Source of the DNA: an uncultured Actinomycetes bacterium
GTDB taxonomy: Bacteria; Actinomycetota; Actinomycetes; Mycobacteriales; Mycobacteriaceae
NCBI GenBank assembly: GCA_903884065.1
Contig: CAISDL010000046.1
Location: 1-36,108 of the forward strand
Length of the DNA: 36,108 nt
Direction: 5' to 3'
The notes below the pieces were generated by a model. It did no database searches. It saw only the letters and a program-made list of their open reading frames with translations, and was not told where the DNA came from. Position numbers and translations under genes: made by a program. Below, piece after piece: positions 27,155-35,973 of the stretch (within the stretch, counting starts at the first letter, position 1; each line of letters starts with the position of its first letter).

Positions 27155-28942
27155 CTATCCCCGTCCCGTCACGGCGGCCACGGCGGCCCGCCGCTCACGT
27201 GCGATCTGCTGAACCGCGCCCAGTCCATTGAAGGCCGGTTTGGCCATGGCCGCCGACTTCGACGCCAGGTACATGAGCGGCCAGGTGATCAGGAAGACCA
27301 CCACGACGTCGAGGATCGTGGTCAGACCCAGCGTGAAGGCAAAGCCCTTGACCTGGCCGACGGCCAGGAAGTAGAGCACCGCGGCGGCGAGGAAGCTGAC
27401 CGCGGATCCGGACAGGATGGTCTTGCGGGCCCGCACCCAGGCTCGCGGCACCGCCGAGCGGAACGAACGGCCCTCGCGGATCTCGTCTTTGATGCGTTCG
27501 AAGAACACCACGAAGGAGTCTGCGGTCGTTCCGATGCCGATGATCAGACCGGCGATACCGGCCAGGTCCAGGGTGTAGTTGATGTAGCGGCCCAGCAGCA
27601 CCAGGATCCCGTAGACCATGGCGCCGGATGCTGCCAGTGACAGCAGGGTGAGGAACCCGAGCAACCGGTAATAGGCCAGCGAATACAGCAGCACCATCGC
27701 CACCCCGATGGCGCCGGCGATCAGACCGGCGCGCAGCGACGTCAATCCCAATGTGGGAGAGACGGTTTCGGCCTCCGAGGACTCGAACGACAGCGGCAGC
27801 GAGCCGTACTTGAGCACGTTCGCCAGGCTCTTGGCCGAGTCGACGGTGAACGGCGGATCGCCACCGGAGATCTGGGTCCGCCCGCCGGGGATGGCCTCCC
27901 GGATCTGCGGGGCGCTGACCACCTGGGAGTCCAGGGTGAAGGCGGTCTGGGTGCCGATGTTGGCGGCGGTGAAGTCTGCCCAGGTCTTGGCCGCCTCCTC
28001 CTTGAACTCCACATCGACGACGTAGGCGCCGCCCTGCTGGTCGAAGCCGGAGGAAGCGTTCTTGATCTGGTCGCCGCTGATGATCGACTTGTCCAGGATG
28101 TAGACGTATTTCTTGTCCTGCGAACAGGTCACCAGGGGCAGGTTCGGGTCGTCGTTGCCGGCCAGGACGTCCTCCTGGTCGCACCGGCCGGCCATGTACT
28201 TCACCGAGAGCACCAGCAGACTTTGGTTGGTGCTCTGCCGGAGTTCCTTCTCGAACTTGATCCGGGCGGCGAGGTCCTTACCCGCGTCGGGTGGACCGGG
28301 CGGCGGGGCCGGCTGACCCGGGGCCGGTGACGGCGCGCCCGGCGGCGGAGGTGCCGGGGACGGAGTCGGCTCCTGCGGGAACGGACGCGGCTGCGGGGCC
28401 GGGGATTCGGGCGCCGGTGCGGGTTCGGAACCCGGCGGCGGGGGCGGGGGCGGCGGAACGGGTTCGCCGGGAGGCGGCGGCGGGCCACCGGCAGGCCCAC
28501 CGGGAGGCGCACCCGGCGGGGTGGCCCCGGGCGGGGGTGCGGGGTTGTTGATGGCCTCGATGGGAATCGGCTGGCCGATCACCGGCCGGATGAACAGCCG
28601 TGCCGTCTGTCCCAGGCTGCGGGCGTCACTGCCGTCGGTACCCGGCACCGTGATGACCAGGTTGTCGCCGTCGATCACCACCTCGGATCCCGACACGCCG
28701 AGGCCGTTGACGCGGGCGCTGATGATCTGCTCGGCCTGATTGAGGGCGTCGCGGGTGGGCTTGGACCCGTCGGGGGTGCGGGCGGTCAGCGTCACCCGGG
28801 TGCCGCCCTGCAGGTCGATACCCAGCTTGGGCTTGGCCTGCTTGTTGCCGGTCAGGAAAACCAGCAGGTAGACGCCGATGAGCAGGGCCAAAAACAGCGC
28901 CAGGTAGCGGTACGGGTGCACCGGCGCCGGTGACGATGCCAC
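27155..28942 (-). CDS. secD: Protein translocase subunit SecD with Pro-rich insert
   Basis: The 595-residue protein has an N-terminal helix (about 12-30), [15 protein letters not shown], the P1 periplasmic domain, and five C-terminal helices with [25 protein letters not shown], the motif needed for proton-driven function. Residues 133-219 are an insert of almost only Pro, Gly, Ala, Ser and Glu, including a run of eight prolines, inside the periplasmic part. M. tuberculosis SecD has a Pro-rich stretch too, but this one seems longer. GTG 28942 has GAGGAG 9 nt upstream. It lies between yajC and secF in the conserved order. Confidence 0.97.
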   Translation of the reverse strand: MASSPAPVHPYRYLALFLALLIGVYLLVFLTGNKQAKPKLGIDLQGGTRVTLTARTPDGSKPTRDALNQAEQIISARVNGLGVSGSEVVIDGDNLVITVPGTDGSDARSLGQTARLFIRPVIGQPIPIEAINNPAPPPGATPPGAPPGGPAGGPPPPPGEPVPPPPPPPPGSEPAPAPESPAPQPRPFPQEPTPSPAPPPPGAPSPAPGQPAPPPGPPDAGKDLAARIKFEKELRQSTNQSLLVLSVKYMAGRCDQEDVLAGNDDPNLPLVTCSQDKKYVYILDKSIISGDQIKNASSGFDQQGGAYVVDVEFKEEAAKTWADFTAANIGTQTAFTLDSQVVSAPQIREAIPGGRTQISGGDPPFTVDSAKSLANVLKYGSLPLSFESSEAETVSPTLGLTSLRAGLIAGAIGVAMVLLYSLAYYRLLGFLTLLSLAASGAMVYGILVLLGRYINYTLDLAGIAGLIIGIGTTADSFVVFFERIKDEIREGRSFRSAVPRAWVRARKTILSGSAVSFLAAAVLYFLAVGQVKGFAFTLGLTTILDVVVVFLITWPLMYLASKSAAMAKPAFNGLGAVQQIARERRAAVAAVTGRG

Positions 28943-29025
28943 GTGTCGATTCTCCTCGGTGTATGCCGCGATCCGCTGCGCGGTCGGCGGCGGCTTCCCG
29001 CAAAGAGTACGGGTCGCGCGGGTGG

Positions 29026-29367
29026 TCAGTCCTTGGGCAGGCGATCGGCGTCGAGGTCGGTCAGCTCGATGCCGCGACCGGCGGGGCCGGCCTGATCAAC
29101 ATCCGGCAGTTCCGGCTCGACGCGGTCGCGGATCGCCAGCTTGATCCACCGGGTGATGACACCGGGGGCGATCTCCAGGTCCACGGTGTCGTCGGTGATC
29201 CCGGTGATGGTGGCCTGCAGGCCGGAGGTGGTGAGCACCCGGTCGCCCACCCGCAGCGAGTCGTGCAGGTCGATGGTGGCCTGCATGGCCTTGCGCTGGC
29301 GACGCGAGGCGAAGAACATAAAGGCGCCCATGATGATGATCAGGGGCAGGAAGCTCACGAGTTCCAT
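29026..29367 (-). CDS. yajC: Preprotein translocase subunit YajC
   Basis: A 113-residue accessory protein of the SecDF complex. It has one N-terminal helix ([25 protein letters not shown]), then the YajC soluble domain: [48 protein letters not shown]. The acidic C-terminal tail varies between species. ATG 29367 gives the MEL.. start typical of mycobacterial YajC; ATG 29379 is 12 nt upstream and directly follows GGAAGAG, so either could be used. secD starts 83 nt downstream. Confidence 0.95.
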   Translation of the reverse strand: MELVSFLPLIIIMGAFMFFASRRQRKAMQATIDLHDSLRVGDRVLTTSGLQATITGITDDTVDLEIAPGVITRWIKLAIRDRVEPELPDVDQAGPAGRGIELTDLDADRLPKD

Positions 29368-29530
29368 GGCAGCGCGCATCTCTTCCGTGTCGTACGAATG
29401 GGTTCCCCAGCGGCCCGCTGAAGGGCCCGGTGTCCGACCAGTCTGCCATTGATCCGGGCCGGCCCGGTTCCAGGCACCGCCGAAGGCGATCCTTTCCGGC
29501 GTCACCCCCGCCCCCGGCGCGGCACCGGGC

Positions 29531-29536
29531 GACAAT
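29531..29536 (+). promoter_or_regulatory. Putative -10 of a leaderless promoter for the nitroreductase gene
   Basis: GACAAT ends 6 nt before the ATG at 29543, the spacing expected if transcription starts at the A of ATG. The intervening GGGGCG could act as a very close Shine-Dalgarno instead. Confidence 0.4.
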
Positions 29537-29542
29537 GGGGCG

Positions 29543-30262
29543 ATGGATCTGATCGAGACGTTGCGCAGCTCCGGTGCGGTCCGGGAGTTCACCGGCGAAC
29601 CGGTCTCCGACGAGGTGGTCGCGCGGATCCTCGACAACGCCCGGTTCGCCCCGAGCGGCGCGAACGCCCAGGCCTGGCACGTCGTGCTGGTCAAGTCCGC
29701 GGCGCTGCGCGCCGAACTGCGGGATCTGTACCTGCCGGGGTGGCGGGACTACCTGGCGATGGGCGCCGCGGGCCTGCGGCCGTGGGCGCCGACCAACGAC
29801 CCGGCCGCCGAGGCGGCGGCCCTGGCGGCAACGCCCGTTGCCGTCACCGCCGCGGCTGCTCAGGGATTCGCCGGCGAGTTGGACCGGGTGCCGGTACTGC
29901 TCGTGGTGTTCGCCGACCTGTCCGCGCTGGCCGCGGTGGACCGTGACGCCCAGCGCTATTCCTTCGCCGGAGGTGCCTCGGTGTACCCGTTCGTCTGGAG
30001 CATCCTGCTCGCCGCGCGGGCCGAGGGGCTGGGCGGTGTACTGACAACGATGCTGATCCGGGCGGAGGACGCAGTGCGTCGCCTGCTCGGCGCGCCCGAG
30101 AATTGGGCAGTCGCGGCGGTGCTGGCACTGGGCCATCCGATCCGCGCGCCGCGGCGGCTTCGGCGCCGGGCGGTGTCGTCGTTCACCACCGTCGACCGGA
30201 TCGACGGCGCGGCGCTGCACGATCCACCGAAGCCGTCGGGAAACCCATCAGCGGCGACGTAA
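29543..30262 (+). CDS. Nitroreductase-family FMN oxidoreductase
   Basis: A 239-residue flavin enzyme that reduces a small electrophile with NAD(P)H; the family includes nitroreductases and dehalogenase- or BluB-like enzymes. The FMN-binding pattern RSSGAVREFTGEPVSDEVVARILDNARFAPSGANAQAWHVVLV is at 8-50, and GGASVYPFVWSILLAARAEGLGGVLTTM (about 152-180) forms the dimer-interface/FMN part, ending with LGHPIRAPRR. No additional domain. It is divergent from yajC across 175 nt, and gabT begins about 95 nt after its stop with its own promoter-like sequence. Confidence 0.9.
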   Translation: MDLIETLRSSGAVREFTGEPVSDEVVARILDNARFAPSGANAQAWHVVLVKSAALRAELRDLYLPGWRDYLAMGAAGLRPWAPTNDPAAEAAALAATPVAVTAAAAQGFAGELDRVPVLLVVFADLSALAAVDRDAQRYSFAGGASVYPFVWSILLAARAEGLGGVLTTMLIRAEDAVRRLLGAPENWAVAAVLALGHPIRAPRRLRRRAVSSFTTVDRIDGAALHDPPKPSGNPSAAT

Positions 30263-30298
30263 TCCGTTACCTGGCCGCACAGTTGCGCCCGTTATCGG

Positions 30299-30326
30299 TT
30301 GCGCGATGCACTGTCGCGACTACGCT
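30299..30326 (+). promoter_or_regulatory. Candidate gabT promoter
   Basis: TTGCGC (30299-30304) and TACGCT (30321-30326) are separated by 16 nt and resemble a SigA-type promoter. The -10 lies 31 nt upstream of the gabT ATG, leaving a leader of about 25 nt. Confidence 0.4.
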
Positions 30327-30357
30327 CGGATCACTCCCATCCAATCGAGGAAATGCG

Positions 30358-31710
30358 ATGACAACTGACGTGAGCACCGTCGAGCAGACCCGCAAACTGG
30401 TGACCGAGATCCCCGGGCCTAAATCACTGGAGATGACCAAACGTCGCGTCGCCGCGGTGTCCCACGCGGTCGGGGTCACCATGCCGGTGTACTGCGCCCG
30501 CGCCTTCGGCGGCATCATCGAGGACATCGACGGCAACCGGCTGATCGACCTCGGTTCCGGGATCGCCGTGACCACGATCGGCAACTCCTCCCCCCGGGTG
30601 GTCGACGCGGTGAGCGAACAGGTGGCCAGGTTCACCCACACCTGCTTCATGGTGACGCCATATGAGGAGTACATCGCCGTCGCTGAACACCTCAACCGCC
30701 TGACGCCGGGCTCCTACGAGAAGCGAAGTGCGCTGTTCAACTCCGGGGCCGAGGCGGTGGAGAACGCGGTCAAAATCGCCCGCGCCTATACCGGCCGCCA
30801 GGCGGTTGTCGCCTTCGACCACGCCTACCACGGCCGAACCAACCTCACGATGGCGCTGACCGCCAAGTCGATGCCCTACAAGAGCGGCTTCGGGCCGTTC
30901 GCCCCGGAGATCTATCGCGCTCCGATGTCCTACCCCTACCGCGACGGCTTGATCGACAAGGAGTGGGCCACCAACGGCGAACTGGCCGCCGAACGCGCAC
31001 TCACGGTGATCGACAAGCAGATCGGCGCAGCCAATCTCGCCGCGATAATCATCGAACCGGTGCAGGGCGAGGGCGGATTCATCATTCCCGCACCAGGATT
31101 CCTTCTCGCGCTGCGGTCGTGGTGTACCGACAACGAGGTGGTGTTCATCGCCGACGAGGTGCAGAGCGGGTTCGGACGCACGGGGCACATGTTCGCCTGC
31201 GAGGACGAGGGCATCGAGCCCGATCTGATCGTCACCGCCAAGGGCATCGCCGACGGGTTGCCGCTGTCCGCGGTGACCGGCCGGGCAGAGATCATGGACG
31301 CCCCGCACGTCAGCGGTCTCGGCGGCACTTACGGCGGCAACCCGGTGGCGTGCGCGGCGGCACTCGGCACCATCGCCACCCTGGAGATGGACGGGATGCT
31401 GGACCGCGCCAAGGAGATCGAGCGGCTGATGAAGGACCGGCTGGGCCGCATCCAGGCCGACGACGACCGCATCGGCGACGTCCGCGGCCGCGGCGCGATG
31501 ATCGCCGTGGAACTGGTGAAATCCGGCACCGCCGAGCCGGATCCGGGGCTGACCAAAGCGCTGTGCGCCAAGGCGCACTCTCAGGGGGTACTGGTGCTGA
31601 GCTGCGGCACGTTCGGAAACATCCTGCGGTTCCTGCCACCACTGTCGATCAGCGACGAGTTACTCAAAGAGGGCCTCGACGTTCTCGCCGACGCCCTGGC
31701 GTCCCTGTAA
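30358..31710 (+). CDS. gabT: 4-aminobutyrate aminotransferase
   Basis: A PLP enzyme (class III aminotransferase) converting GABA and 2-oxoglutarate to succinate semialdehyde and glutamate. The 450-residue protein has NSGAEAVENAVKIAR (PLP phosphate site), FDHAYHGRT, EPVQGEGGFI, FIADEVQSGFGRTG with the PLP Asp at D266, and IVTAKGIADGLPL with the PLP lysine at K295. ATG 30358 has GAGGA 6-7 nt upstream; an ATG at 30353 is out of frame. The gene holds the Rv2589 position next to yajC in M. tuberculosis, though a nitroreductase is inserted here. Confidence 0.95.
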   Translation: MTTDVSTVEQTRKLVTEIPGPKSLEMTKRRVAAVSHAVGVTMPVYCARAFGGIIEDIDGNRLIDLGSGIAVTTIGNSSPRVVDAVSEQVARFTHTCFMVTPYEEYIAVAEHLNRLTPGSYEKRSALFNSGAEAVENAVKIARAYTGRQAVVAFDHAYHGRTNLTMALTAKSMPYKSGFGPFAPEIYRAPMSYPYRDGLIDKEWATNGELAAERALTVIDKQIGAANLAAIIIEPVQGEGGFIIPAPGFLLALRSWCTDNEVVFIADEVQSGFGRTGHMFACEDEGIEPDLIVTAKGIADGLPLSAVTGRAEIMDAPHVSGLGGTYGGNPVACAAALGTIATLEMDGMLDRAKEIERLMKDRLGRIQADDDRIGDVRGRGAMIAVELVKSGTAEPDPGLTKALCAKAHSQGVLVLSCGTFGNILRFLPPLSISDELLKEGLDVLADALASL

Positions 31711-31717
31711 CGGAGCC

Positions 31718-31738
31718 CTGCGGATTTCGGCGCCGCAG
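31718..31738. terminator. Weak hairpin between gabT and the DUF1304 gene
   Basis: CTGCGG (31718-31723) and CCGCAG (31733-31738) form a 6-bp stem with a 9-nt loop in the 33-nt gap between convergent genes. No T-tract. Confidence 0.35.
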
Positions 31739-31743
31739 CGAGA

Positions 31744-32127
31744 TCAGAGCAGGGCGACCGCCAGCAACCCCACGGCGATGAGCGGGAGGGCCCCCTGGGT
31801 GACCGCGGCCCTCGCCTTGTCGGGCGAAGAGACCAGCAGCACGATCGCGGCCGCCAGCATGGAACCCGCGCCCGCGAATATCAAAGCGGCGCCGACACTT
31901 CGGTGTCCGAGGATGACCATGGTGATCCCGATCGCGGTCACCACCGCCAGGAACAGATTGTAGAAGCCCTGGTTGAATGCCAGCGTCTTGGTGGTCTGCG
32001 CTTCTTCGGCGGTGGTGCCGAAGACCGCCCGGGTGCGCGCAGTGGTCCAGGTGAACGACTCCAGCACGAAGATGTACACGTGTAGTAGCGCGGCGAACCC
32101 GGCGAAGAGCAACCCTGCAGTGATCAT
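31744..32127 (-). CDS. DUF1304-family small membrane protein
   Basis: 127 residues with four hydrophobic helices. The helix 1 region AALLHVYIFVLESFTW, followed by FGTTAEEAQTTKTLAFNQGFYNLFLA, is the DUF1304 pattern. The function of this family is unknown. ATG 32127 lies 10 nt after the ruvB stop, so it may be the last gene of the ruv transcript and come under SOS control. TATGAT (32142-32137) overlaps the ruvB stop 9 nt upstream of the ATG and could be a separate -10. Confidence 0.88.
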   Translation of the reverse strand: MITAGLLFAGFAALLHVYIFVLESFTWTTARTRAVFGTTAEEAQTTKTLAFNQGFYNLFLAVVTAIGITMVILGHRSVGAALIFAGAGSMLAAAIVLLVSSPDKARAAVTQGALPLIAVGLLAVALL

Positions 32128-32137
32128 CGTCAGGCGA

Positions 32138-33214
32138 TCATAGATCCCGGTCGAAGAGTGCGGGCTGTCCGAGCCCGCCCGCGGCGGGCGGCGGCTTCAT
32201 CCCGAGGTGCGTCCATGCCAGTGCCGTGGCAACCCGCCCGCGGGGTGTCCGCGCGATCATGCCGGCGCGCACCAGGAACGGTTCGCACACCTCCTCGACG
32301 GTGGCGGCCTCTTCTCCGACGGCCACCGCCAGGGTCGACACACCCACCGGTCCGCCCCCGAAGCTGCGGGTCAGCGCCGACAGCACCGCCCGGTCCAGCC
32401 GGTCCAGGCCCAGTTCGTCGACGTCGTAGACCGCCAGCGCCGCTTTGGCGACGTCGCGGGTGATGATGCCGTCGGCTCGCACTTCGGCGTAGTCGCGCAC
32501 CCGGCGCAGCAGCCGGTTGGCGATCCGGGGCGTGCCGCGGGACCGGCGGGCGATCTCCGCACCCGCCTCGGTACCGAGTTCGATACCCAGGATGCCCGCC
32601 GAGCGGTGCAGCACCTGCTCCAGTTCGCCCGGCTCGTAGAAGTCCATGTGGGCGGTGAAGCCGAACCGGTCGCGCAGCGGTCCGGTGAGAGCACCGGAGC
32701 GGGTGGTGGCGCCGACCAGGGTGAAGGGCGCCACTTCCAACGGAATCGACGTCGCACCAGGGCCCTTGCCGACGACGACGTCGACGCGGAAGTCCTCCAT
32801 CGCCAGGTAGAGCATCTCCTCGGCGGGCCGTGCGATCCGGTGGATCTCGTCGATGAACAGCACGTCGCCCTCGACGAGGTTCGACAGCATCGCGGCCAGA
32901 TCCCCCGCCCGCTCCAGCGCGGGACCGGAGGTGACCCGCAGCGAGGTTCCGAGTTCGCCGGCGATGATCATCGCCAGGGAGGTCTTACCCAGCCCGGGCG
33001 GCCCGGACAGCAGGATGTGATCCGGCGTGCCGCCGCGGTTCTTGGCCCCCTCGAGGACCAGTTGCAACTGCTCGCGCACCCGGGGTTGGCCGATGAACTC
33101 CCCCAGTGACCGCGGGCGCAGGCTGGAGTCGACGTCGCCCTCGCCCACCGTCAGTGCCGCCGAGACGTCCCGTTCCGGGGAGTCGTCGACCTCGTCGTTC
33201 TCGAATCTGCCCAT
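32138..33214 (-). CDS. ruvB: Holliday junction branch migration ATPase RuvB
   Basis: Hexameric AAA+ motor that drives branch migration with RuvA. The 358-residue protein has Walker [10 protein letters not shown] (71-79), Walker [11 protein letters not shown] (118-127), sensor GATTRSG, and the C-terminal winged-helix DNA-binding domain with [17 protein letters not shown]. The start at ATG 33214 lies 4 nt after the ruvA stop and gives the [10 protein letters not shown]-terminus; a longer open frame upstream lies inside ruvA and is not used. The N-terminal ~30 acidic residues are a normal mycobacterial extension. Confidence 0.97.
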   Translation of the reverse strand: MGRFENDEVDDSPERDVSAALTVGEGDVDSSLRPRSLGEFIGQPRVREQLQLVLEGAKNRGGTPDHILLSGPPGLGKTSLAMIIAGELGTSLRVTSGPALERAGDLAAMLSNLVEGDVLFIDEIHRIARPAEEMLYLAMEDFRVDVVVGKGPGATSIPLEVAPFTLVGATTRSGALTGPLRDRFGFTAHMDFYEPGELEQVLHRSAGILGIELGTEAGAEIARRSRGTPRIANRLLRRVRDYAEVRADGIITRDVAKAALAVYDVDELGLDRLDRAVLSALTRSFGGGPVGVSTLAVAVGEEAATVEEVCEPFLVRAGMIARTPRGRVATALAWTHLGMKPPPAAGGLGQPALFDRDL

Positions 33215-33218
33215 CAGC

Positions 33219-33812
33219 TCACTTGGTCTTCCCGAGCAGCGACAGCGCCGCGCGCAGGGCGCCGGAGGTGTTGGCCTCAGGATCGGCGGCAAGCACCTTG
33301 TCGCACGCCTCCTCGGCCTGCTTGAGTGGGAAGCCCAGCCCCACAAGCGCTTCCACGACAGGAGCCCGGACGGCATGGCCGGTCGCGGCGCCGATCCCCG
33401 AACCACTCGGCAGGGCGCCGATCTTGTCTCGCAACTCCAGCACCATGCGCTCCGCGCCGCGTTTACCGATGCCGGGCACCCTGGTCAGGGCGGCGACGTC
33501 GCCGTCGGCCAGTGCGCGGCGCAGTGCCGTGGCGTCGTAGACGGCCAGTGTGGCCAGTGCGATCTTGGGGCCCACGCCGGAGACTCCCAGCAGCGTGGTG
33601 AACAGGTCACGGGCCTCTCCGTCGGTGAAACCGTAGAGAGTCATCGAGTCTTCCCGGACGATCATCGCGGTGACCAGGCGCGCCTCTGTCCCACGGCGCA
33701 GGGTGGCCAGTGTCGACGGGGTGGCCATCACCTTGTATCCCACCCCGGCCGCTTCAATGACGACGTGGTCCAGTGCGATCTCTGCCACCTCGCCGCGCAC
33801 GGCGGCGATCAC
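33219..33812 (-). CDS. ruvA: Holliday junction branch migration protein RuvA
   Basis: Binds four-way junctions as a tetramer and loads RuvB. The 197-residue protein has the N-terminal OB-fold ([38 protein letters not shown]), two helix-hairpin-helix motifs ([16 protein letters not shown] and [19 protein letters not shown]), a Pro/Gly/Ser linker, and domain III ([23 protein letters not shown]) that contacts RuvB. The GTG start at 33812 overlaps the ruvC stop (GTGA, 33812-33809), showing translational coupling. Confidence 0.97.
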   Translation of the reverse strand: MIAAVRGEVAEIALDHVVIEAAGVGYKVMATPSTLATLRRGTEARLVTAMIVREDSMTLYGFTDGEARDLFTTLLGVSGVGPKIALATLAVYDATALRRALADGDVAALTRVPGIGKRGAERMVLELRDKIGALPSGSGIGAATGHAVRAPVVEALVGLGFPLKQAEEACDKVLAADPEANTSGALRAALSLLGKTK

Positions 33813-34381
33813 GTCGCACTCCGCGCCGTCGCACCGGCCTTGAGCCGAGCCTGATAGGCACGACGTTGCTCGGCCGCCATCTGCTGCGCCTTGGCCATCC
33901 GCTCGATCATCGGCGCCCGCCAGCAGTGGCAGATCGCCAGCGCCAGCGCGTCGGCGGCATCCGCCGGCGTCGGTTTCTGTTGCAGCTGAAGGATTTTGGT
34001 GACCATGGCGGTGACCTGAGCTTTGTCCGCGCGGCCGTTGCCGGTCACCGCGGCCTTCACCTCACTAGGAGTATGGAAGTACACGTCGATGTCCCGGCGG
34101 GCCGCCGACAGCGCGATCACCCCGGCCGCCTGGGCGGTGCCCATGGCGGTGTTGGCGTTCTGGTTGGCGAACACCCTCTCGACGGCGATCACGTCGGGCA
34201 GGTGGGTGTCCATCCAGTGCTCGACGGTCTCGCTGATGGCCAGCAGTCGTCTAGCCAGCGGGTCATCGGCCGGGGTACGGACCACGTCGACATCGAGGGC
34301 AATGACCTGACGGGCACCGCGGCTCTCGATCATCGAGAGGCCACAACGGGTCAACCCCGGGTCCACACCCATCACCCGCAC
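33809..34381 (-). CDS. ruvC: Holliday junction resolvase RuvC
   Basis: Cuts Holliday junctions symmetrically in late recombination repair. The 190-residue protein has the four acidic catalytic residues at D7 ([10 protein letters not shown]), E68 (AVERVF), D141 and D144 ([13 protein letters not shown]). GTG 34381 is chosen: AAGG lies 7 nt upstream and the MRVMGVDPG start puts the first Asp at position 7 as in E. coli RuvC. GTG 34387 would add two residues. It is the first gene of ruvC-ruvA-ruvB and has a LexA box just upstream. Confidence 0.97.
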   Translation of the reverse strand: MRVMGVDPGLTRCGLSMIESRGARQVIALDVDVVRTPADDPLARRLLAISETVEHWMDTHLPDVIAVERVFANQNANTAMGTAQAAGVIALSAARRDIDVYFHTPSEVKAAVTGNGRADKAQVTAMVTKILQLQQKPTPADAADALALAICHCWRAPMIERMAKAQQMAAEQRRAYQARLKAGATARSAT

Positions 34382-34398
34382 TGGCACGCCTTCCGACT

Positions 34399-34414
34399 AC
34401 GAACAGTTGTTCGA
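34399..34414 (-). promoter_or_regulatory. LexA/SOS box of the ruvCAB operon
   Basis: Reading towards ruvC the site is TCGAACAACTGTTCGT, matching the actinobacterial SOS box TCGAAC-N4-GTTCGA at 11 of 12 fixed positions. It lies 17 nt upstream of the chosen ruvC start, directly downstream of a -10-like TACGCT (34421-34416), where bound LexA would block transcription. DNA-damage induction of ruvC is known in mycobacteria. Confidence 0.9.
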
Positions 34415-34505
34415 TAGCGTAGCGGCTTGCTCCGACATCCGGCCGCAACGACATCCGCGTGTTCGGTGCACCGCGAAGCCAGACGGGAGGTCCCGGACCG
34501 ACGCC

Positions 34506-35921
34506 TCAGTGGCCGCCGTAATCGAGATCCTCGACGATGTCCTCGAAGTGGGCGGTGCGCTTGGCCACCGAACGCTTGGCCAGCGGCCAGAAGACGAGCA
34601 ACACCGCCAGGGAGATCAGACTGGTCCACACCTGTACCCGGCCGGTCGCGTCGAAGAGCATCACCACGACGACGCCGACGACCGCCGCGATCACCAGGAT
34701 CGCCAGCCACGGATGCAGCCACATCTTCAGCTTGAGCGCACCCTGCTGCTGGGCGGTCATCTTGTCCCGCAACCGCATCTGTGTCAGTGCGATGAATGCA
34801 TAGACGAACAACGCCACCAGACCCGCGGAGTTCATGATGAAGTCGAATATCCCGGTCTCGGGCGCCACGTAGTTGACGGCGACGGCCGCATAGCCGCCCA
34901 GCGTGGACGCCAGCACCGCGACGTACGGGACGCCGCGGCCACGCTTGCCCACGATCTCCGGCGCGAAACCGTCGTCGGCCAGCGCAGCGAACATGCGAGC
35001 CGCCGAATACAGCCCGGAGTTGAGCACCGAGCACACCGCGGTGAGGATGACCGCGGTGATGAACGTCGTGGCGCCGGGCAGCCCGAACAGTCCGAAGATA
35101 TAGGCGAACGGCGCGATCTCCTTCGGGTTGGGCAGCTCGTTCCAGGGCACCACGGTCACGATGATCAGCACGCCGCCGACGAAGAACAACAGGATCCGCC
35201 AGATCACCGTGCTGGTGGCCTGCCGCACGCCCTTGGCCGGATCAACGGACTCCGCGGCGGCCATGACAGCGATCTCCGTGCCGAAGTAGGAGAAGATCAC
35301 GAGCGCGACACCGGTGATGACGGGCCAGATACCGTGCGGCGCGAATCCGCCATACTGCCAAAGGTTCGGGATCGAGAAGTGCGACTTTGGCCACAGACCG
35401 AAGGCGTACAGCGTGCCGATGCCCAGAAATACCACGATGGCAAGCACTTTCACGCTGGCGAGCCAGAATTCCACCTCACCGAACGACCGCAGCGACACCA
35501 GGTTGGTCGCGGTGAATACCAGCAACAACAGCACCGAGAACAACCACGACGGCAGGGCGGGGAACCAGCCGTTGAGGATCGCTCCGCCGACGACGGCCTC
35601 GAACGCGATGACCCCGACCCAGAAGTACCAGTACAACCAGCCGACTGTGTAGGCCGCCCAGTCCCCCAGGCCTTCGCGTGCGTACTCCATGAAGGAACCG
35701 ACCACTGGCCGCGCGGCCGCCATCTCTCCGAGCATCCGCATCGCAAGGAACACCAACAGGCCGCCGATGAGGTAGCTCAGCACCGCGGCTGGGCCGACCG
35801 CGCGCACGACGTTGCCGGAACCGACGAAAAGGCTGGCGCCGATGATCCCGCCGAGCGTGATCATGGTGACGTGGCGGGAGCGCAGTTTGGCGCTGTCGTG
35901 GATGGGTTCGGCGGCTGTCAT
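34506..35921 (-). CDS. Amino acid permease of the AAT family, GabP-like
   Basis: A 471-residue APC-superfamily transporter with about 12 helices. It has the helix 1 motif GGIIGASLFVGSG (24-36), PVVGSFMEYAREGLGDWAAYTVGWLYWYFWV, and FSYFGTEIAVMAAAESVDPAKGVRQA, the AAT-family pattern shared by GabP, CycA and LysP. GABA or a neutral/cationic amino acid is a likely substrate. gabT lies about 4 kb away, which mildly favours GABA, but the ruv operon lies between them. There is no spaced Shine-Dalgarno; the ATG at 35921 follows GATAAT by 6 nt, which suggests a leaderless mRNA. Confidence 0.92.
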   Translation of the reverse strand: MTAAEPIHDSAKLRSRHVTMITLGGIIGASLFVGSGNVVRAVGPAAVLSYLIGGLLVFLAMRMLGEMAAARPVVGSFMEYAREGLGDWAAYTVGWLYWYFWVGVIAFEAVVGGAILNGWFPALPSWLFSVLLLLVFTATNLVSLRSFGEVEFWLASVKVLAIVVFLGIGTLYAFGLWPKSHFSIPNLWQYGGFAPHGIWPVITGVALVIFSYFGTEIAVMAAAESVDPAKGVRQATSTVIWRILLFFVGGVLIIVTVVPWNELPNPKEIAPFAYIFGLFGLPGATTFITAVILTAVCSVLNSGLYSAARMFAALADDGFAPEIVGKRGRGVPYVAVLASTLGGYAAVAVNYVAPETGIFDFIMNSAGLVALFVYAFIALTQMRLRDKMTAQQQGALKLKMWLHPWLAILVIAAVVGVVVVMLFDATGRVQVWTSLISLAVLLVFWPLAKRSVAKRTAHFEDIVEDLDYGGH

Positions 35922-35927
35922 CCCCGA

Positions 35928-35933
35928 ATTATC
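35928..35933 (-). promoter_or_regulatory. Putative -10 of a leaderless promoter for the GabP-like permease
   Basis: GATAAT, close to the TATAAT consensus, ends 6 nt (TCGGGG) before the ATG at 35921, so transcription would start at or next to the A of ATG. Confidence 0.5.
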
Positions 35934-35941
35934 GGCCAGAC

Positions 35942-35958
35942 CCGCCGACCAACGGCGG
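35942..35958 (-). terminator. Small hairpin upstream of the GabP-like permease
   Basis: CCGCCG (35942-35947) and CGGCGG (35953-35958) form a 6-bp stem with a 5-nt loop between the 62-bp repeat and the permease promoter. It could end transcription coming through the repeat; evidence is weak. Confidence 0.3.
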
Positions 35959-35973
35959 CGTCTTGCGAGAAAA

